This document shows, one piece after another, positions 9,592-18,275 of a stretch of 32,380 nucleotides of DNA (the stretch's first letter is position 1; each line of letters starts with the position of its first letter). The DNA lies in contig DAIBJA010000023.1 in assembly GCA_027420455.1 (NCBI GenBank), positions 70,427-102,806 of the forward strand, in the 5' to 3' direction. The position numbers and the translations under genes are program-made. Under the pieces are notes generated by a model that had not been told where the DNA came from, did not search any database, and worked only from the letters and a program-made list of their open reading frames with translations. The DNA comes from Clostridia bacterium. Its GTDB lineage: Bacteria; Bacillota; Sulfobacillia; JAJZYS01; JAJYTV01.

Positions 9592-11897
9592 CAGCTGGCA
9601 GGCGCCGGCCGCAGGGCGGCGGCCAGCACCTCGTCCATGTTCTCGACCAGGAGGAAGCTGATGGCGTGCCGCACCTTCGGCGGCAGCTCCTCGAGGTCCG
9701 GCTGGTTCGCCTTCGGCACGATCAGCGTGCGCACGCCGAGGCGATGCGCCGCCAGGGCCTTCTCCTTCAGCCCGCCGATCGGCAGCACCTTGCCGCGCAG
9801 CGTGATCTCGCCCGTCATGGCGACATCGGCGCGCACCGGCCGCCGGCTGAGCGCCGAGGCGAGCGCCGTGGCCATGGTGATGCCGGCCGATGGGCCTTCC
9901 TTCGGGGTCGCGCCTTCCGGCACATGGATGTGCACATCGACCTTGTCGGGAAAGTCATCGCCGATGCCAAGCTCGTCGCGCCGTGAGCGGATGTACGTGT
10001 AGCCGGCCTGGGCGGACTCGCGCATCACCTCGCCCAGCTTGCCTGTCAGGACGAGGTTGCCCTTCCCGGGCACGACGCTCACCTCGATCGGCATGGCGTC
10101 CCCGCCCACCTCGCTCCAGTAGAGGGCCGTCGCCACGCCCACCTCGTCCGCTTTGCGCAGGTCGTGGCCGAGGAACCGACGCGCGCCGAGCTGGCGCTCA
10201 AGCGAGCGTGGGGTTGCACGCAGCGCGCCACGTCCAGCGATCTTTCGCCTGGCGGCCTTGCGGCAGAGCGCTGCGATCTGGCGTTCCAGGCTGCGCACGC
10301 CCGCCTCGCGGGTGTAGCCCTCTACGACCGCTTCGAGCGTGCCGCGCCCGAGCACCAGGTCCTGAGTCCTGAGCCCGTGCTCCTCCAGCTGGCGCGGCAG
10401 GAGGTGGCGCCGCGCGATCTGCACCTTCTCCTCCTCGGTGTATCCCGGCAGGGAGATCATCTCCATGCGGTCGAGGAGAGGCTGGGGGATGTGCTGCGCC
10501 ATGTTCGCCGTGGTGATGAAGAGCACGTGCGAGAGGTCGAAGGGCAGCTCGACGTAGTGGTCCGAGAACTTGTCGTTCTGTGCGGGATCGAGCACCTCGA
10601 GCAGGGCGGCGGCGGGATCGCCGCGGAAGTCCTGCGCCATCTTGTCGACCTCGTCGAGCAGGAAGACGGGGTTGCGGCTACCCGCCTGACGCATGCCCTG
10701 CATGATCCGCCCCGGCAGGGCTCCGACATAGGTGCGCCGGTGTCCGCGCACTTCGGCCTCATCCCGCACACCACCGAGGCTGATGCGCACGAAGTTGCGG
10801 TGGAGCGCCCGCGCCACCGAGCGGCCGAGCGAGGTCTTGCCCACGCCAGGCGGGCCCACAAGGCAGAGGATGGGGCCCTTGATCGCCGGCTGCAGGGCGC
10901 GCACCGCGAGATACTCGAGGATGCGCTCCTTGACCTTTCTCAGGCCGTAGTGATCCTCGTCGAGGATGTGCTGCGCCGCGGCGATGTCGAGCACGTCTTC
11001 GGTCTCCACGTCCCACGGCAGGCTCGTCAGCCACTCGAGATAGGTGCGCACCACGACGGCCTCGGCCGACATCTGCGGCATGTGCTCGAGCCGCTCGACC
11101 TCCCGCAGGGCCTTCTCCGCGGCCTCCTGCGGAAGGTGCGCCGCCTCCACCCGCGCGCGCCAGTCCTCGGCCTCACTCGCGGGATCGTCCTTCTCGCCGA
11201 GTTCCTGCTGAATCGCCTTGATCTGCTCGCGCAGGTAGTATTCCTTCTGGCTCTTCTCCATCTGACCGCGCACGCGCTGGTGAATCTTGCGCTCGAGCTC
11301 GAGGAGGTCGATCTGCTTGGCGAGGATGCGATGGACAAGTTCGAGCCGTGCGGCGACGTCGAGGGTCTCGAGCACTTCCTGGCGTTCGCCGATCGGGATC
11401 TCCAGATTGGCGGCCACCGCGTCGCACAGCCGGCCAGGCTCGTCGGTCGAGATGCTGAGGCTCGCGTCGCCCGGCAGCCGGCGACCGAGCTTGAGATACT
11501 GCTCGTAGAGATGGACGATCGACAGCACCGACGCCGCCGACTCCTCGTCGTCCGGAGCCGGCTCCTCCTCGAGCGGTTCCGCTTCGCAGAGGAAGATCTC
11601 CTCCTCGTCGGCGTAACCCGTGATGCGCACGCGCCGCTCGCCAAAGACGACCGCCTTGAACGTGCCGTCCGGCAGCTTGACGACCTGCTTCAGTTCGCAC
11701 AGCACACCAACGTCGAAGATATCCTCCGACGTCGGCTCATCCTCGTGCGGATCGCGCTGGCTGGCGAAGACCACATGGTGGTCGCCCGCCCAGCCTCGCT
11801 CGAGCGCCTCGACAGAGCGCTCGCGGCCAACCTCGAGCGGAACGACGAGTCCAGGAAACACCAGCACGCCGCGCAGCGGCAGGAGGGGATATTGCAA
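9591..11897 (-). CDS. lon: ATP-dependent Lon protease (LonA)
   Basis: A 768-residue soluble AAA+ protease that degrades misfolded and regulatory proteins. In order: an N-terminal substrate domain ([19 protein letters not shown]), a coiled-coil helical segment ([17 protein letters not shown]), the AAA+ module with Walker [10 protein letters not shown] and Walker [11 protein letters not shown], and a C-terminal Ser-Lys protease domain. Catalytic Ser is in EGPSAGIT and catalytic Lys in [12 protein letters not shown]. Length and domain order are normal. The start is a TTG with AAGGAG 8 bases upstream, and a promoter with a consensus -10 lies just before it. The gene is directly followed by engB. 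Confidence 0.97.
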   Translation of the reverse strand: MQYPLLPLRGVLVFPGLVVPLEVGRERSVEALERGWAGDHHVVFASQRDPHEDEPTSEDIFDVGVLCELKQVVKLPDGTFKAVVFGERRVRITGYADEEEIFLCEAEPLEEEPAPDDEESAASVLSIVHLYEQYLKLGRRLPGDASLSISTDEPGRLCDAVAANLEIPIGERQEVLETLDVAARLELVHRILAKQIDLLELERKIHQRVRGQMEKSQKEYYLREQIKAIQQELGEKDDPASEAEDWRARVEAAHLPQEAAEKALREVERLEHMPQMSAEAVVVRTYLEWLTSLPWDVETEDVLDIAAAQHILDEDHYGLRKVKERILEYLAVRALQPAIKGPILCLVGPPGVGKTSLGRSVARALHRNFVRISLGGVRDEAEVRGHRRTYVGALPGRIMQGMRQAGSRNPVFLLDEVDKMAQDFRGDPAAALLEVLDPAQNDKFSDHYVELPFDLSHVLFITTANMAQHIPQPLLDRMEMISLPGYTEEEKVQIARRHLLPRQLEEHGLRTQDLVLGRGTLEAVVEGYTREAGVRSLERQIAALCRKAARRKIAGRGALRATPRSLERQLGARRFLGHDLRKADEVGVATALYWSEVGGDAMPIEVSVVPGKGNLVLTGKLGEVMRESAQAGYTYIRSRRDELGIGDDFPDKVDVHIHVPEGATPKEGPSAGITMATALASALSRRPVRADVAMTGEITLRGKVLPIGGLKEKALAAHRLGVRTLIVPKANQPDLEELPPKVRHAISFLLVENMDEVLAAALRPAPAS

Positions 11898-11926
11898 GAG
11901 AACACTCCTTGGCGGAACTCGCGCAC

Positions 11927-11936
11927 ATTATACCAG
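11927..11936 (-). promoter_or_regulatory. Extended -10 promoter of lon
   Basis: On the minus strand TGGTATAAT (TATAAT at 11927-11932, with TG one base before it) is a consensus extended -10, 30 bases ahead of the TTG start of lon. No good -35 is seen at 17 bases upstream, which is acceptable for an extended -10 promoter. No CIRCE or CtsR-type operator is visible nearby. Confidence 0.65.
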
Positions 11937-11973
11937 AGCCTGCGGAGGCGTCGCGCCCATAGCCCAGTCTTCC

Positions 11974-12855
11974 CTACGCGCTCAGAGCGGTATCGGCCCC
12001 TGCAACCACGAAGATCATGAGGCCCAGAATCGTCAGCACACCGCCGGCAAGATCGCTCGCCCCTGGCAGGGTATGCAGGAGCGGCCAAGCGATCAGCACA
12101 GCCGCCAGCGGTTCGAGCAGCGCGACCATCGCGACCGAGCTCGCAGGCAGTGCGCGCAGAGCGAAGTTGAAGCCCGTATGTCCGACCAATGTCGGCCCCA
12201 GCACCAGGAGCGCCGTCATCAGCCAGGCGGAACTGCTGAGCGGCCAGAGCACAGGTCCGACGAGCGGCTGGAGCAGCAGAAGCAGAAGCCCGGCCAGGCT
12301 GTAGACGGGTGCTGCATAGCTGAGCACCGGCAGGCTCTGCCTGGCCCGTCGCCCTGCCCTGAGGTAGACCGAGAAGGCGAGGGCGCCCAATAGGGCGAGC
12401 GCATCACCCGTCAACTCGCCTGCCGCGGCGTGGGCATCGGCAAACGAGATCACGGCGACGCCGAGGAGTCCGAGTCCCGCACCGAGCCACTGGCCGCGCG
12501 ACACCCTCTCCTTCGCCAGGAGTTCCCACAGCAGCACAAAGAGCGGGCTGGCGGACACGAGCACAACGCTCGAGGCGACCGATGTCAGGTAGAGCGACTC
12601 GACCCAGGACCCGAAGTGTACCGCGAGTGCCAGACTCGCTATCAGGACAGGCCCCGTATCCTTCGCGCCCAACCCGCGCAGACCGGCAAGGCCGAACGGC
12701 AGCAGGACGAGGCCCGAGAGCAGGAGGCGGAGGCCCGCCGCCTCAAGCGCGGGCAGGGCGGCGAGACGGAACAGGCTGGCCGCCGTCGACGCCGCCAACA
12801 CGGCCAGCACCAGCCAGAGGGAGGCCCAAGTCCGCTCGCGCCCCAAGGCATGCAT
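11974..12855 (-). CDS. EamA/DMT-superfamily membrane transporter
   Basis: A 293-residue inner-membrane protein with about ten predicted hydrophobic helices in two repeats, the architecture of the EamA (DMT) permeases that export amino acids and other metabolites. The first repeat shows ALEAAGLRLLLSGLVLLPFGLAGL and VASSVVLVSASPLFVLLWELLAKERVS. The second shows GHTGFNFALRALPASSVAMVALLEPLAAVLIAWPLL, a diagnostic EamA stretch. The substrate is unknown. It sits between lonB and lon, which are neighbours in many Bacillota, so it is an insertion into that pair. There is a 43-base gap to lonB upstream and its own start ATG at 12855. Confidence 0.9.
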   Translation of the reverse strand: MHALGRERTWASLWLVLAVLAASTAASLFRLAALPALEAAGLRLLLSGLVLLPFGLAGLRGLGAKDTGPVLIASLALAVHFGSWVESLYLTSVASSVVLVSASPLFVLLWELLAKERVSRGQWLGAGLGLLGVAVISFADAHAAAGELTGDALALLGALAFSVYLRAGRRARQSLPVLSYAAPVYSLAGLLLLLLQPLVGPVLWPLSSSAWLMTALLVLGPTLVGHTGFNFALRALPASSVAMVALLEPLAAVLIAWPLLHTLPGASDLAGGVLTILGLMIFVVAGADTALSA

Positions 12856-12898
12856 GAGGTCAAGATTCTGCGCCTCGCCGGCCGGCTCCTATCTGCCG

Positions 12899-14605
12899 TC
12901 AGGCTCCGACGTCCTGATTCGGGGCGGCGAGTGGTGCTGCCGCCACGCCCAGCTGCGGCGCCACGCCAAGCGCGCCCGCGGCAGCCGTCTGCGATGGCAG
13001 GAGGGCATAGCCGAGAGCTTCCTGCAGCCGACGCACCGCCACCACCTCGACGTCCATCTGATGCAGGATCTCCTGGTCGTTCTCCTGAGGCACCAGGACC
13101 CGGCGCGCACCGGCCTCGCTCGCAGCGCGCACCTTGGCCGGCACGCCGCCAACCGGCCGCACCTCGCCATGGATCGAAATTTCGCCCGTCATCGCGAGCA
13201 GGTTGTCCACCTTGCGCTGCGTTATGGCGGAGTAGGCGGCCACGGCGATGGTGACTCCAGCCGAAGGTCCGTCGACCGGCATGCCGCCGGGCAGGTTGAT
13301 GTGGAGGTCATAGTCCCTGAGATCCTCGTGCAGCACCGTGCCGAGCACCGTGAGCACGCTCTCGACCGACGACCGTCCCATGGACTTGCGGCGCAGCGTG
13401 TGTCCGCGGCCGTCGATGTCCTCCTCGTCCACCATACCCGTGATCGTCAGGTGTCCGCGCCCCCGCGCCACGCGCCGCGCGGTCGCCTCCACCTCGAGGA
13501 TGGTTCCGACGTTCGGTCCCACCACGGCAAGCCCTGTCGCGACGCCGACAGCCGGCTCCGTCGGCATGCGCCGCTCGATGCGCGGCGTGTACTGCTGAGC
13601 CGCCACGACCCACTCGACGTCGCTGCGCTCGATGCGCTGCCGAGACTCCGTCATGGTGAGGCTGGCCGCGATCTGGACGATGTTGACCGCGTCGCGGCCG
13701 TTCTGGGCATAGTCGGCGACGATGCCGAGCGCACCGTCCGCCAGCGCGATCTGCACCCTGCGCGACGCGCCCTCGGCGATTTGCAGCACCTCTTCCTTGT
13801 GCAGCGGCCGGAAGAAGATCTCGACGCAGCGCGAGCGCAGGGCGGGCGGCAACTCCTCAGGCTGGCGCGTCGTGGCGCCTACGAGCCGGAAGTCCGCCGG
13901 CAGGCCATTCTCGAACATGTCCTGGATGTGGCGCGGGATGTTGGGATCCTCGCTCGCGTAGTACGCGCTCTCGAGGAAGACCTTGCGGTCTTCGAGCACC
14001 TTGAGGAGCTTGTTCATCTGCAGCGGATGGAGTTCGCCGATCTCATCGATGAACAGCATGCCGCCATGAGCCTTCGTCACCGCGCCCGGCTTCGGCTGCG
14101 GAATGCCCGCCATGCCCATCGCGCCGGCGCCCTGGTAGATGGGATCGTGGACGCTGCCGATCAATGGGTCCGCGATGCCGCGCTCGTCGAAGCGCGCCGT
14201 CGTCGCGTCGAGCTCGATGAACTTGGCGTCAGGCTTGAAGGGAGAGTGCTGCGCACGTTTGGCCTCCTCGAGCACAAGCCGAGCGGCCGCCGTCTTGCCG
14301 ACACCGGGCGGGCCATAGATCAGCACATGCTGCGGGTTCGGGCCGCAGAGCGCGGCTCTCAGCGCGCGCACGCCCTCACCCTGGCCGATCACCTCGTCCA
14401 TGGTCGTGGGCCGGGTGCGCTCCGACAGCGGCTCCGTGAGAGAGATCTCGCGCAGCAGGCGGAGCTTCTCCACCTCCTTGCGCGACTCGCGGTCGATCGC
14501 AACGCGGTTGCCCTGCTGGCCTCTGAGGAGATTCCAGAAGTAGAGGCCGATCACCACCGCGAAGAAGAACTGCACGAAGGTAAGGATTCCCGCCGCGTAG
14601 TCCAC
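12899..14605 (-). CDS. lonB: LonB-type membrane-anchored ATP-dependent protease
   Basis: An AAA+ Ser-Lys protease of the sporulation-associated LonB type, which lacks the large LonA N-terminal domain. One N-terminal membrane helix (FVQFFFAVVIGLYFWNLL) is followed by TEPLSERTRP and the AAA+ module: Walker [12 protein letters not shown], and Walker B GGMLFIDEIGELHP. The protease domain has catalytic Ser in DGPSAGVT and Lys in VGGVPAKVRAA. The C terminus ends in an Ala/Pro-rich tail. The track start ATG (14620) has its GGAG directly abutting it. GTG at 14605 has GGAGG at 8-nt spacing and still keeps the membrane helix, so I prefer it. In Bacillus, LonB acts in the forespore. Confidence 0.95.
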   Translation of the reverse strand: MDYAAGILTFVQFFFAVVIGLYFWNLLRGQQGNRVAIDRESRKEVEKLRLLREISLTEPLSERTRPTTMDEVIGQGEGVRALRAALCGPNPQHVLIYGPPGVGKTAAARLVLEEAKRAQHSPFKPDAKFIELDATTARFDERGIADPLIGSVHDPIYQGAGAMGMAGIPQPKPGAVTKAHGGMLFIDEIGELHPLQMNKLLKVLEDRKVFLESAYYASEDPNIPRHIQDMFENGLPADFRLVGATTRQPEELPPALRSRCVEIFFRPLHKEEVLQIAEGASRRVQIALADGALGIVADYAQNGRDAVNIVQIAASLTMTESRQRIERSDVEWVVAAQQYTPRIERRMPTEPAVGVATGLAVVGPNVGTILEVEATARRVARGRGHLTITGMVDEEDIDGRGHTLRRKSMGRSSVESVLTVLGTVLHEDLRDYDLHINLPGGMPVDGPSAGVTIAVAAYSAITQRKVDNLLAMTGEISIHGEVRPVGGVPAKVRAASEAGARRVLVPQENDQEILHQMDVEVVAVRRLQEALGYALLPSQTAAAGALGVAPQLGVAAAPLAAPNQDVGA

Positions 14606-14691
14606 CAGGCTCGCCTCCATCTCCGGCTAGTATGCCGGCGGGGAAGGCGGGCTATGTTATGCGCACGGCATCTTTTTCCGCCCGGCCCGGT

Positions 14692-15525
14692 CTAGCCTTG
14701 CGCCGCCTCGAGCGTCGCCCCGATCTCCGCCGCCCGCTCCTTCGCACGGCGCACCGCGAGACGCACGGTCTCGCGCAGCTCGTGTCCTTCGAACACCTGC
14801 AGGGCCGCCAGTGTCGTACCTCCGGGAGATGAGATCTGGCGCCGCAGTTCCGCCGGCTCGGCGCCCGATTCGACGGCCATGCGCGCTGCGCCGAGCGCCG
14901 TCTGCAGCGTCAAGGCGCGCGCGACATCCGCTGGCAGTCCCTCGGCGACGCCGGCCGCGATCATCGCCTCGATCAACAGATAGACATATGCGGGGCCGCT
15001 GCCCGAGAGCGCCGTGACGGCATCGAGCTGTTCCTCGGCCACGAGTTCCACCGGGCCGAGCGTCGCAAGCAGCCTGGCGGCGGTCCGGACGTCCGAGGGA
15101 TCGCCCTCTCGCGCCAGCGCTGTAGCGGACGCACCGATGACGGATCCCGTGTTCGGCATGGCGCGCACAACGCGGTGATGGTCGCCGAGGGCCGCCTGCA
15201 GCCCGCGTCGGCGCAGCCCCGCCACAACCGAAACCACAAGGTGGCGGGCGTCGAGAAAGGGGCGCAGCTGCCGGCTCGCCTCGAGCGCATCCTTCGGCTT
15301 GACCGCCAGGATGAGGACATCCGAACGCCGGCAGACGTCGGCCTTGTCGACCGTCGCGTGCACTCCAAGGCGTTCCGCCTCCCTCAGCCGGCCGCGATCG
15401 CCGCGGTTGGTCACAGCGAGGCACTCGGGCGCAAGGGCGCCACCTGCCAGCAAACCGTGCAAGAGTGCCTGCGCCATCGCGCCGGCGCCGATCAGCCCGA
15501 CGCCGCGAACCTCCTCGCCACCCAT
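14692..15525 (-). CDS. proC: Pyrroline-5-carboxylate reductase
   Basis: A 277-residue NAD(P)H-dependent enzyme that makes L-proline from pyrroline-5-carboxylate, the last step of proline synthesis. The N-terminal Rossmann motif is GVGLIGAGAMAQALLHGLL, VLILAVKPKD follows, and the C-terminal dimerisation/active-site domain has the P5CR signature ALSGSGPAYVYLLIEAM and ISSPGGTTLAALQVFE. The track starts at a GTG (15543), but AGGAGGT sits 8 bases before the ATG at 15525, which gives the expected short N terminus. No proA or proB is in the window. Control is by a proline-reading T-box leader directly upstream, fitting end-product control through tRNA-Pro charging. Confidence 0.96.
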   Translation of the reverse strand: MGGEEVRGVGLIGAGAMAQALLHGLLAGGALAPECLAVTNRGDRGRLREAERLGVHATVDKADVCRRSDVLILAVKPKDALEASRQLRPFLDARHLVVSVVAGLRRRGLQAALGDHHRVVRAMPNTGSVIGASATALAREGDPSDVRTAARLLATLGPVELVAEEQLDAVTALSGSGPAYVYLLIEAMIAAGVAEGLPADVARALTLQTALGAARMAVESGAEPAELRRQISSPGGTTLAALQVFEGHELRETVRLAVRRAKERAAEIGATLEAAQG

Positions 15526-15549
15526 CCGCCGCACCTCCTTCACGGATAA

Positions 15550-15581
15550 CGCAAAGCCCCCGTCCAGTGAAGGACGGGGGC
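15550..15581 (-). terminator. Terminator hairpin of the proC T-box leader
   Basis: On the minus strand GCCCCCGTCC-TTCACT-GGACGGGGGC (15556-15581) forms a 10-bp perfect stem followed by TTTGCGTT. The T-run is poor, but the stem is strong and its position after the T-box core is as expected. Confidence 0.75.
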
Positions 15582-15772
15582 CCGTGGTACCACCTTCGTT
15601 CCGCCCCGGGGGGCGGCACTCCTCGCCGCGTCGCGTGCGGTACCCGGCGGACTCGTCGCCCGCAGCTTCGGGGCGGGTCGCCTGCGCTCAGCCACCGGCT
15701 CGCACCTTCCGCCGGCTCTCTTCGGTCCTTGCGCGGGCTCTTCCCCATCATCGCCATCCATTTGGTATTGGC
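15550..15772 (-). promoter_or_regulatory. T-box leader of proC (tRNA-Pro sensing)
   Basis: On the minus strand the T-box core AAGGTGGTACCACGG (15582-15596) is preceded by a stem III-like hairpin (CCGCCCC/GGGGCGG). Further upstream are Stem I marks (GGCGATGATGG, AGAGAGCCGG). A CCC proline triplet at 15675-15677 immediately before GCCCC is the likely specifier and matches the gene it controls. The valS leader has GUC in the same local context (codon followed by GCCCC), so each assignment supports the other. A terminator follows the core. Confidence 0.92.
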
Positions 15773-15776
15773 CCGT

Positions 15777-15805
15777 ACTGTAGCACGTACCGCTGCATGC
15801 GTCAA
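15777..15805 (-). promoter_or_regulatory. Sigma-A-type promoter of proC leader
   Basis: On the minus strand -35 TTGACG (15800-15805) and -10 TACAGT (15777-15782) are 17 bases apart. The predicted start near 15770 is at the 5' edge of the T-box Stem I. Confidence 0.8.
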
Positions 15806-15895
15806 AGGGTTGACCTGCCTCAAGAACCCTCCTCGCCATCCCGCGGCAGGACATCGTCCGCTCTTCTTGGCCTGCATGGCGCATGCAGATCGACG

Positions 15896-16531
15896 TCAAG
15901 CCTCCCTGACTTCCGGCGGCGTCACGCGGTTCCTTGTGGCGAGAATGCGGAAAAACGGCTTGGGCTCCTTCAGGACGTCGGTGACGTGAAAGCCGCTCTG
16001 TTCGACGATCTGCGCGAGTTCATCGGGATCCACCCATATGTTCAGCTTCGGCCCCTGCAGCGCCACCCCCTCGGCCCATTCCATGACGCACAGGCGACCG
16101 CCCGGCCGCAGGATGCGGGGCACCTCCCGTCGCAGAGACAGCCAATGAGGGATGTCCCGGAACACGCGAGTCACCAGCACTGCGTCCGCGACGCCGTCCT
16201 CGAGCGGCAGCTCCGTGCCGCCGATGTGCAGCATCGTCACGTTGCCGAGTCCCTCGCGCGACGCACGCCGACGCAAGAGGTCGAGATAGCCCTGCACGGC
16301 ATCCAGCGCGAACACCCGCCCGCCGGTCAGCATGCGCGCCGCCGGCAGGGTGAAGAAGCCGGGCCCGGCGCCGATCTCGACCAGAGTCGAGCGATCGTCG
16401 GCGACGAGCGCCGCCACCACCTCGTCCGGCGTCAACACGCTGCGGAAACGGTCCTCGGCCTCGCGCACACGCTCGGGATCGAATGAGTCGGTCTCACGCG
16501 GGACCAATTGGCTGACCCTCACGGTTCCCAT
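15896..16531 (-). CDS. Class I SAM-dependent methyltransferase
   Basis: A protein of about 211 residues with a Rossmann methyltransferase fold. Motif I is VEIGAGPGFFTLP (about 51-63), the acidic motif II is FALDAVQGYLDLL, and the post-I region is DAVLVTRVFRDIPHW, then RILRPGGRLCVMEW. It belongs to the broad UbiE/methyltransf_11 group and the substrate is unknown. A GTG three codons inside the track start has GGGAG at better spacing than the ATG at 16531, so the true start may be 16522. It lies between the Tat/molybdoenzyme operon and the proC promoter on the same strand. The 148-base gap from tatA shows no recognisable gene. Confidence 0.88.
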   Translation of the reverse strand: MGTVRVSQLVPRETDSFDPERVREAEDRFRSVLTPDEVVAALVADDRSTLVEIGAGPGFFTLPAARMLTGGRVFALDAVQGYLDLLRRRASREGLGNVTMLHIGGTELPLEDGVADAVLVTRVFRDIPHWLSLRREVPRILRPGGRLCVMEWAEGVALQGPKLNIWVDPDELAQIVEQSGFHVTDVLKEPKPFFRILATRNRVTPPEVREA

Positions 16532-16679
16532 CTCCCGTCCTCATTCTGACATGACCGGTCCGCCGGTGCCGCCAAAGCGCCGCCCGCTCCGCCGCGACCA
16601 ACGGACCGGGTCACCTCCGCCCTGATGTCGCCTCGGCGGCTGCCGGCCTCACGACGCCTTGCGCCCCCGGTCGATGCCG

Positions 16680-16868
16680 TCATTCCTTGGCTTTGGCCGG
16701 GTCGCCCGACGCGTCCACCTGCGTCAGGTCGATGTCCTTGACCGAACGTCGGAACTCCTGGATCGTCTTGCCTACGCCCTTGCCGATCTCCGGCAGGCGT
16801 TTCGGGCCGAACAGCAGCAGAGCGATCACCAACACGATGATGAGGTGGGTCGGTGTCAGGAGGTCCAT
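16680..16868 (-). CDS. tatA: Twin-arginine translocase subunit TatA/E
   Basis: A 62-residue protein. It has a short periplasmic N terminus (MDLLTPTH), one membrane helix (LIIVLVIALLLF), the invariant FGPKRLPEIGKGVGK hinge and start of the amphipathic helix, then a charged tail. TatA forms the pore-like assembly that exports folded, cofactor-loaded proteins. The track merges it into a 192-aa ORF (16680-17258), but the upstream part overlaps the polyferredoxin gene in another frame. The ATG at 16868 is 4 bases from the polyferredoxin stop, with AAGGGA upstream. Its place at the end of the operon with a Tat-signal molybdoenzyme suggests dedicated export support. No tatC is in the window. Confidence 0.93.
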   Translation of the reverse strand: MDLLTPTHLIIVLVIALLLFGPKRLPEIGKGVGKTIQEFRRSVKDIDLTQVDASGDPAKAKE

Positions 16869-16872
16869 GCGA

Positions 16873-18210
16873 TCACATTCCCTTCGCGAACTTCGAAACA
16901 CCGCTGCGGGAAGGCGTTCCCGCCCGCTGCCAGAGCGTCTGGCTCCTGCAGGCCGGGCAGAGCGGTTGCCCGGTTCCATGCCGGCCCTCCGCCTCGGCCG
17001 ACGTCCGCAGCCCCTGCCAGAGCGCTTGAGGCGCCAGCTGTGCGCCGCAGGAGGAGCAGCGCACGAGGGGACTCTCCCGCAGCACCGCCACCTGGGCACC
17101 CGGCGGGGCTGCAGAGACTCCCAGCGCGCCCGTCGGGCAGGCCGGCAGGCAGGCGGCGCATGCTGCGCAGGCACCTGGGTCGAACACCAGGCGCTCGCGC
17201 TCCTCCTGCCGCTCGAGGAGCAAGGCGTGGGCGGCACACGCCTGCGCGCAGATGCCACACAGCGTGCAGCCCGCGCCGGCTGCGAGCCCGAACGGCTCTG
17301 TTTGCAGCGCGCTCAGCCGCTGCGGACGCCGGAGCGCAGCCAGTTCTCGGAAGTCCACCGCTGGGACGCCCACGCCCGCCTCGGCTGCGTGCGTCGCATA
17401 CTCCCTCAGCGGGCAGTCCTGGACAGGGCAGACGACATCGACGGCGACTCCGGCGGCACGGGCTTCCCGGATACGCGCGTCCGCGATCTCGGCCACGCAG
17501 GCCACAGGCATCTGTGGCCGTCCATCCGGCGCCAGCGGCCGGCAGGTGAGGCGCAGTCGCGCAATAGCCTCTGCGTCGGCTCTTGCGGCCGAGAGCGCTG
17601 CAAGCCACTGGGCATCACCCGTCACGGCGCTCTCGAGGGCTCCCGTCGGACAGGCCGCTACGCAGCGCCCGCACTGACGGCACGCCTCCTCAGCGATGGA
17701 CAGGTGTCCGCGCTGGATGCTGATCGCGCCGCTCGGGCAGGCGTCAGCACACGCGCGGCAACCTGCCGCGCTGTGACAGAGGGTCGCCTCCAGCCGCGGC
17801 ACGCGCTGCAGCGGCAAGAGTCTCGGCAGGGGCAGGCGGAGCAGTTCGCCGCGCGTGGGCTCATCCATCAGCCCGACATAGCGACGGGTGGGCCCGTCAC
17901 CCGCGATCGGCGCGTCAAGCCTCGCGAGCTGAACGCCGACGTCGCGCCACAGCGCATCGCTCCGAGCGTCGCACGACCGCGAGCAGACGACCCAGCCCAG
18001 TGCCGGGGGATCGGCCGCGGGCAGCGCGTCGGCGAGGCCGAGAAAGGCCAGCACCGGTCCATCGATGACGCTGCGCACCGGTCGCGGCAGGATCACGACG
18101 CGCATGGCCCGCCCAGGGTAGCGCTGGCGCATGCCGGCGATCAGCCTGCGCTGCAGCGAGCGCCGGATGCCGGGCCCGAACGCCAGGGTCAGGGTCTCGT
18201 CACGCGCCAT
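16873..18210 (-). CDS. Polyferredoxin with four [4Fe-4S] motifs and a C-terminal zinc ribbon
   Basis: A 445-residue cytoplasmic-looking protein with no signal or membrane helix. After a 140-residue N-terminal domain (with CSRSC) come two ferredoxin motifs, CRACADACPSG and CRQCGRCVAACPTG. A middle domain holds CVAEIADARIREA and CPVQDCPLREYA, loosely like the MvhD/hydrogenase iron-sulfur-subunit fold. Two more motifs follow, CTLCGICAQACAAH and CAACAACLPACPTG, then a zinc ribbon (CSSC ... CPAC). An electron carrier or link between the molybdoenzyme and a cytoplasmic redox partner is plausible but inferred. The ATG at 18210 has AGAGGTGG at 8 nt and is preferred over the GTG at 18237. I do not know a named family with this exact layout. 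Confidence 0.8.
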   Translation of the reverse strand: MARDETLTLAFGPGIRRSLQRRLIAGMRQRYPGRAMRVVILPRPVRSVIDGPVLAFLGLADALPAADPPALGWVVCSRSCDARSDALWRDVGVQLARLDAPIAGDGPTRRYVGLMDEPTRGELLRLPLPRLLPLQRVPRLEATLCHSAAGCRACADACPSGAISIQRGHLSIAEEACRQCGRCVAACPTGALESAVTGDAQWLAALSAARADAEAIARLRLTCRPLAPDGRPQMPVACVAEIADARIREARAAGVAVDVVCPVQDCPLREYATHAAEAGVGVPAVDFRELAALRRPQRLSALQTEPFGLAAGAGCTLCGICAQACAAHALLLERQEERERLVFDPGACAACAACLPACPTGALGVSAAPPGAQVAVLRESPLVRCSSCGAQLAPQALWQGLRTSAEAEGRHGTGQPLCPACRSQTLWQRAGTPSRSGVSKFAKGM

Positions 18211-18275
18211 GTCGCACCACCTCTCAGAGGGGCCCACGTCCGACGGACGTCAGGCGGGTCTGCAGCCACCTGTTC

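Noticed and set aside
10164-12020. 618-aa plus-strand ORF
   Set aside because: Shadow of lon on the opposite strand; it also runs through the lon promoter.
12854-14695. 613-aa plus-strand ORF
   Set aside because: Shadow of lonB; no domain visible.
16869-17258. Upstream part of the 192-aa ORF containing tatA
   Set aside because: It overlaps the polyferredoxin in another frame; TatA starts at 16868 with its normal short N terminus.
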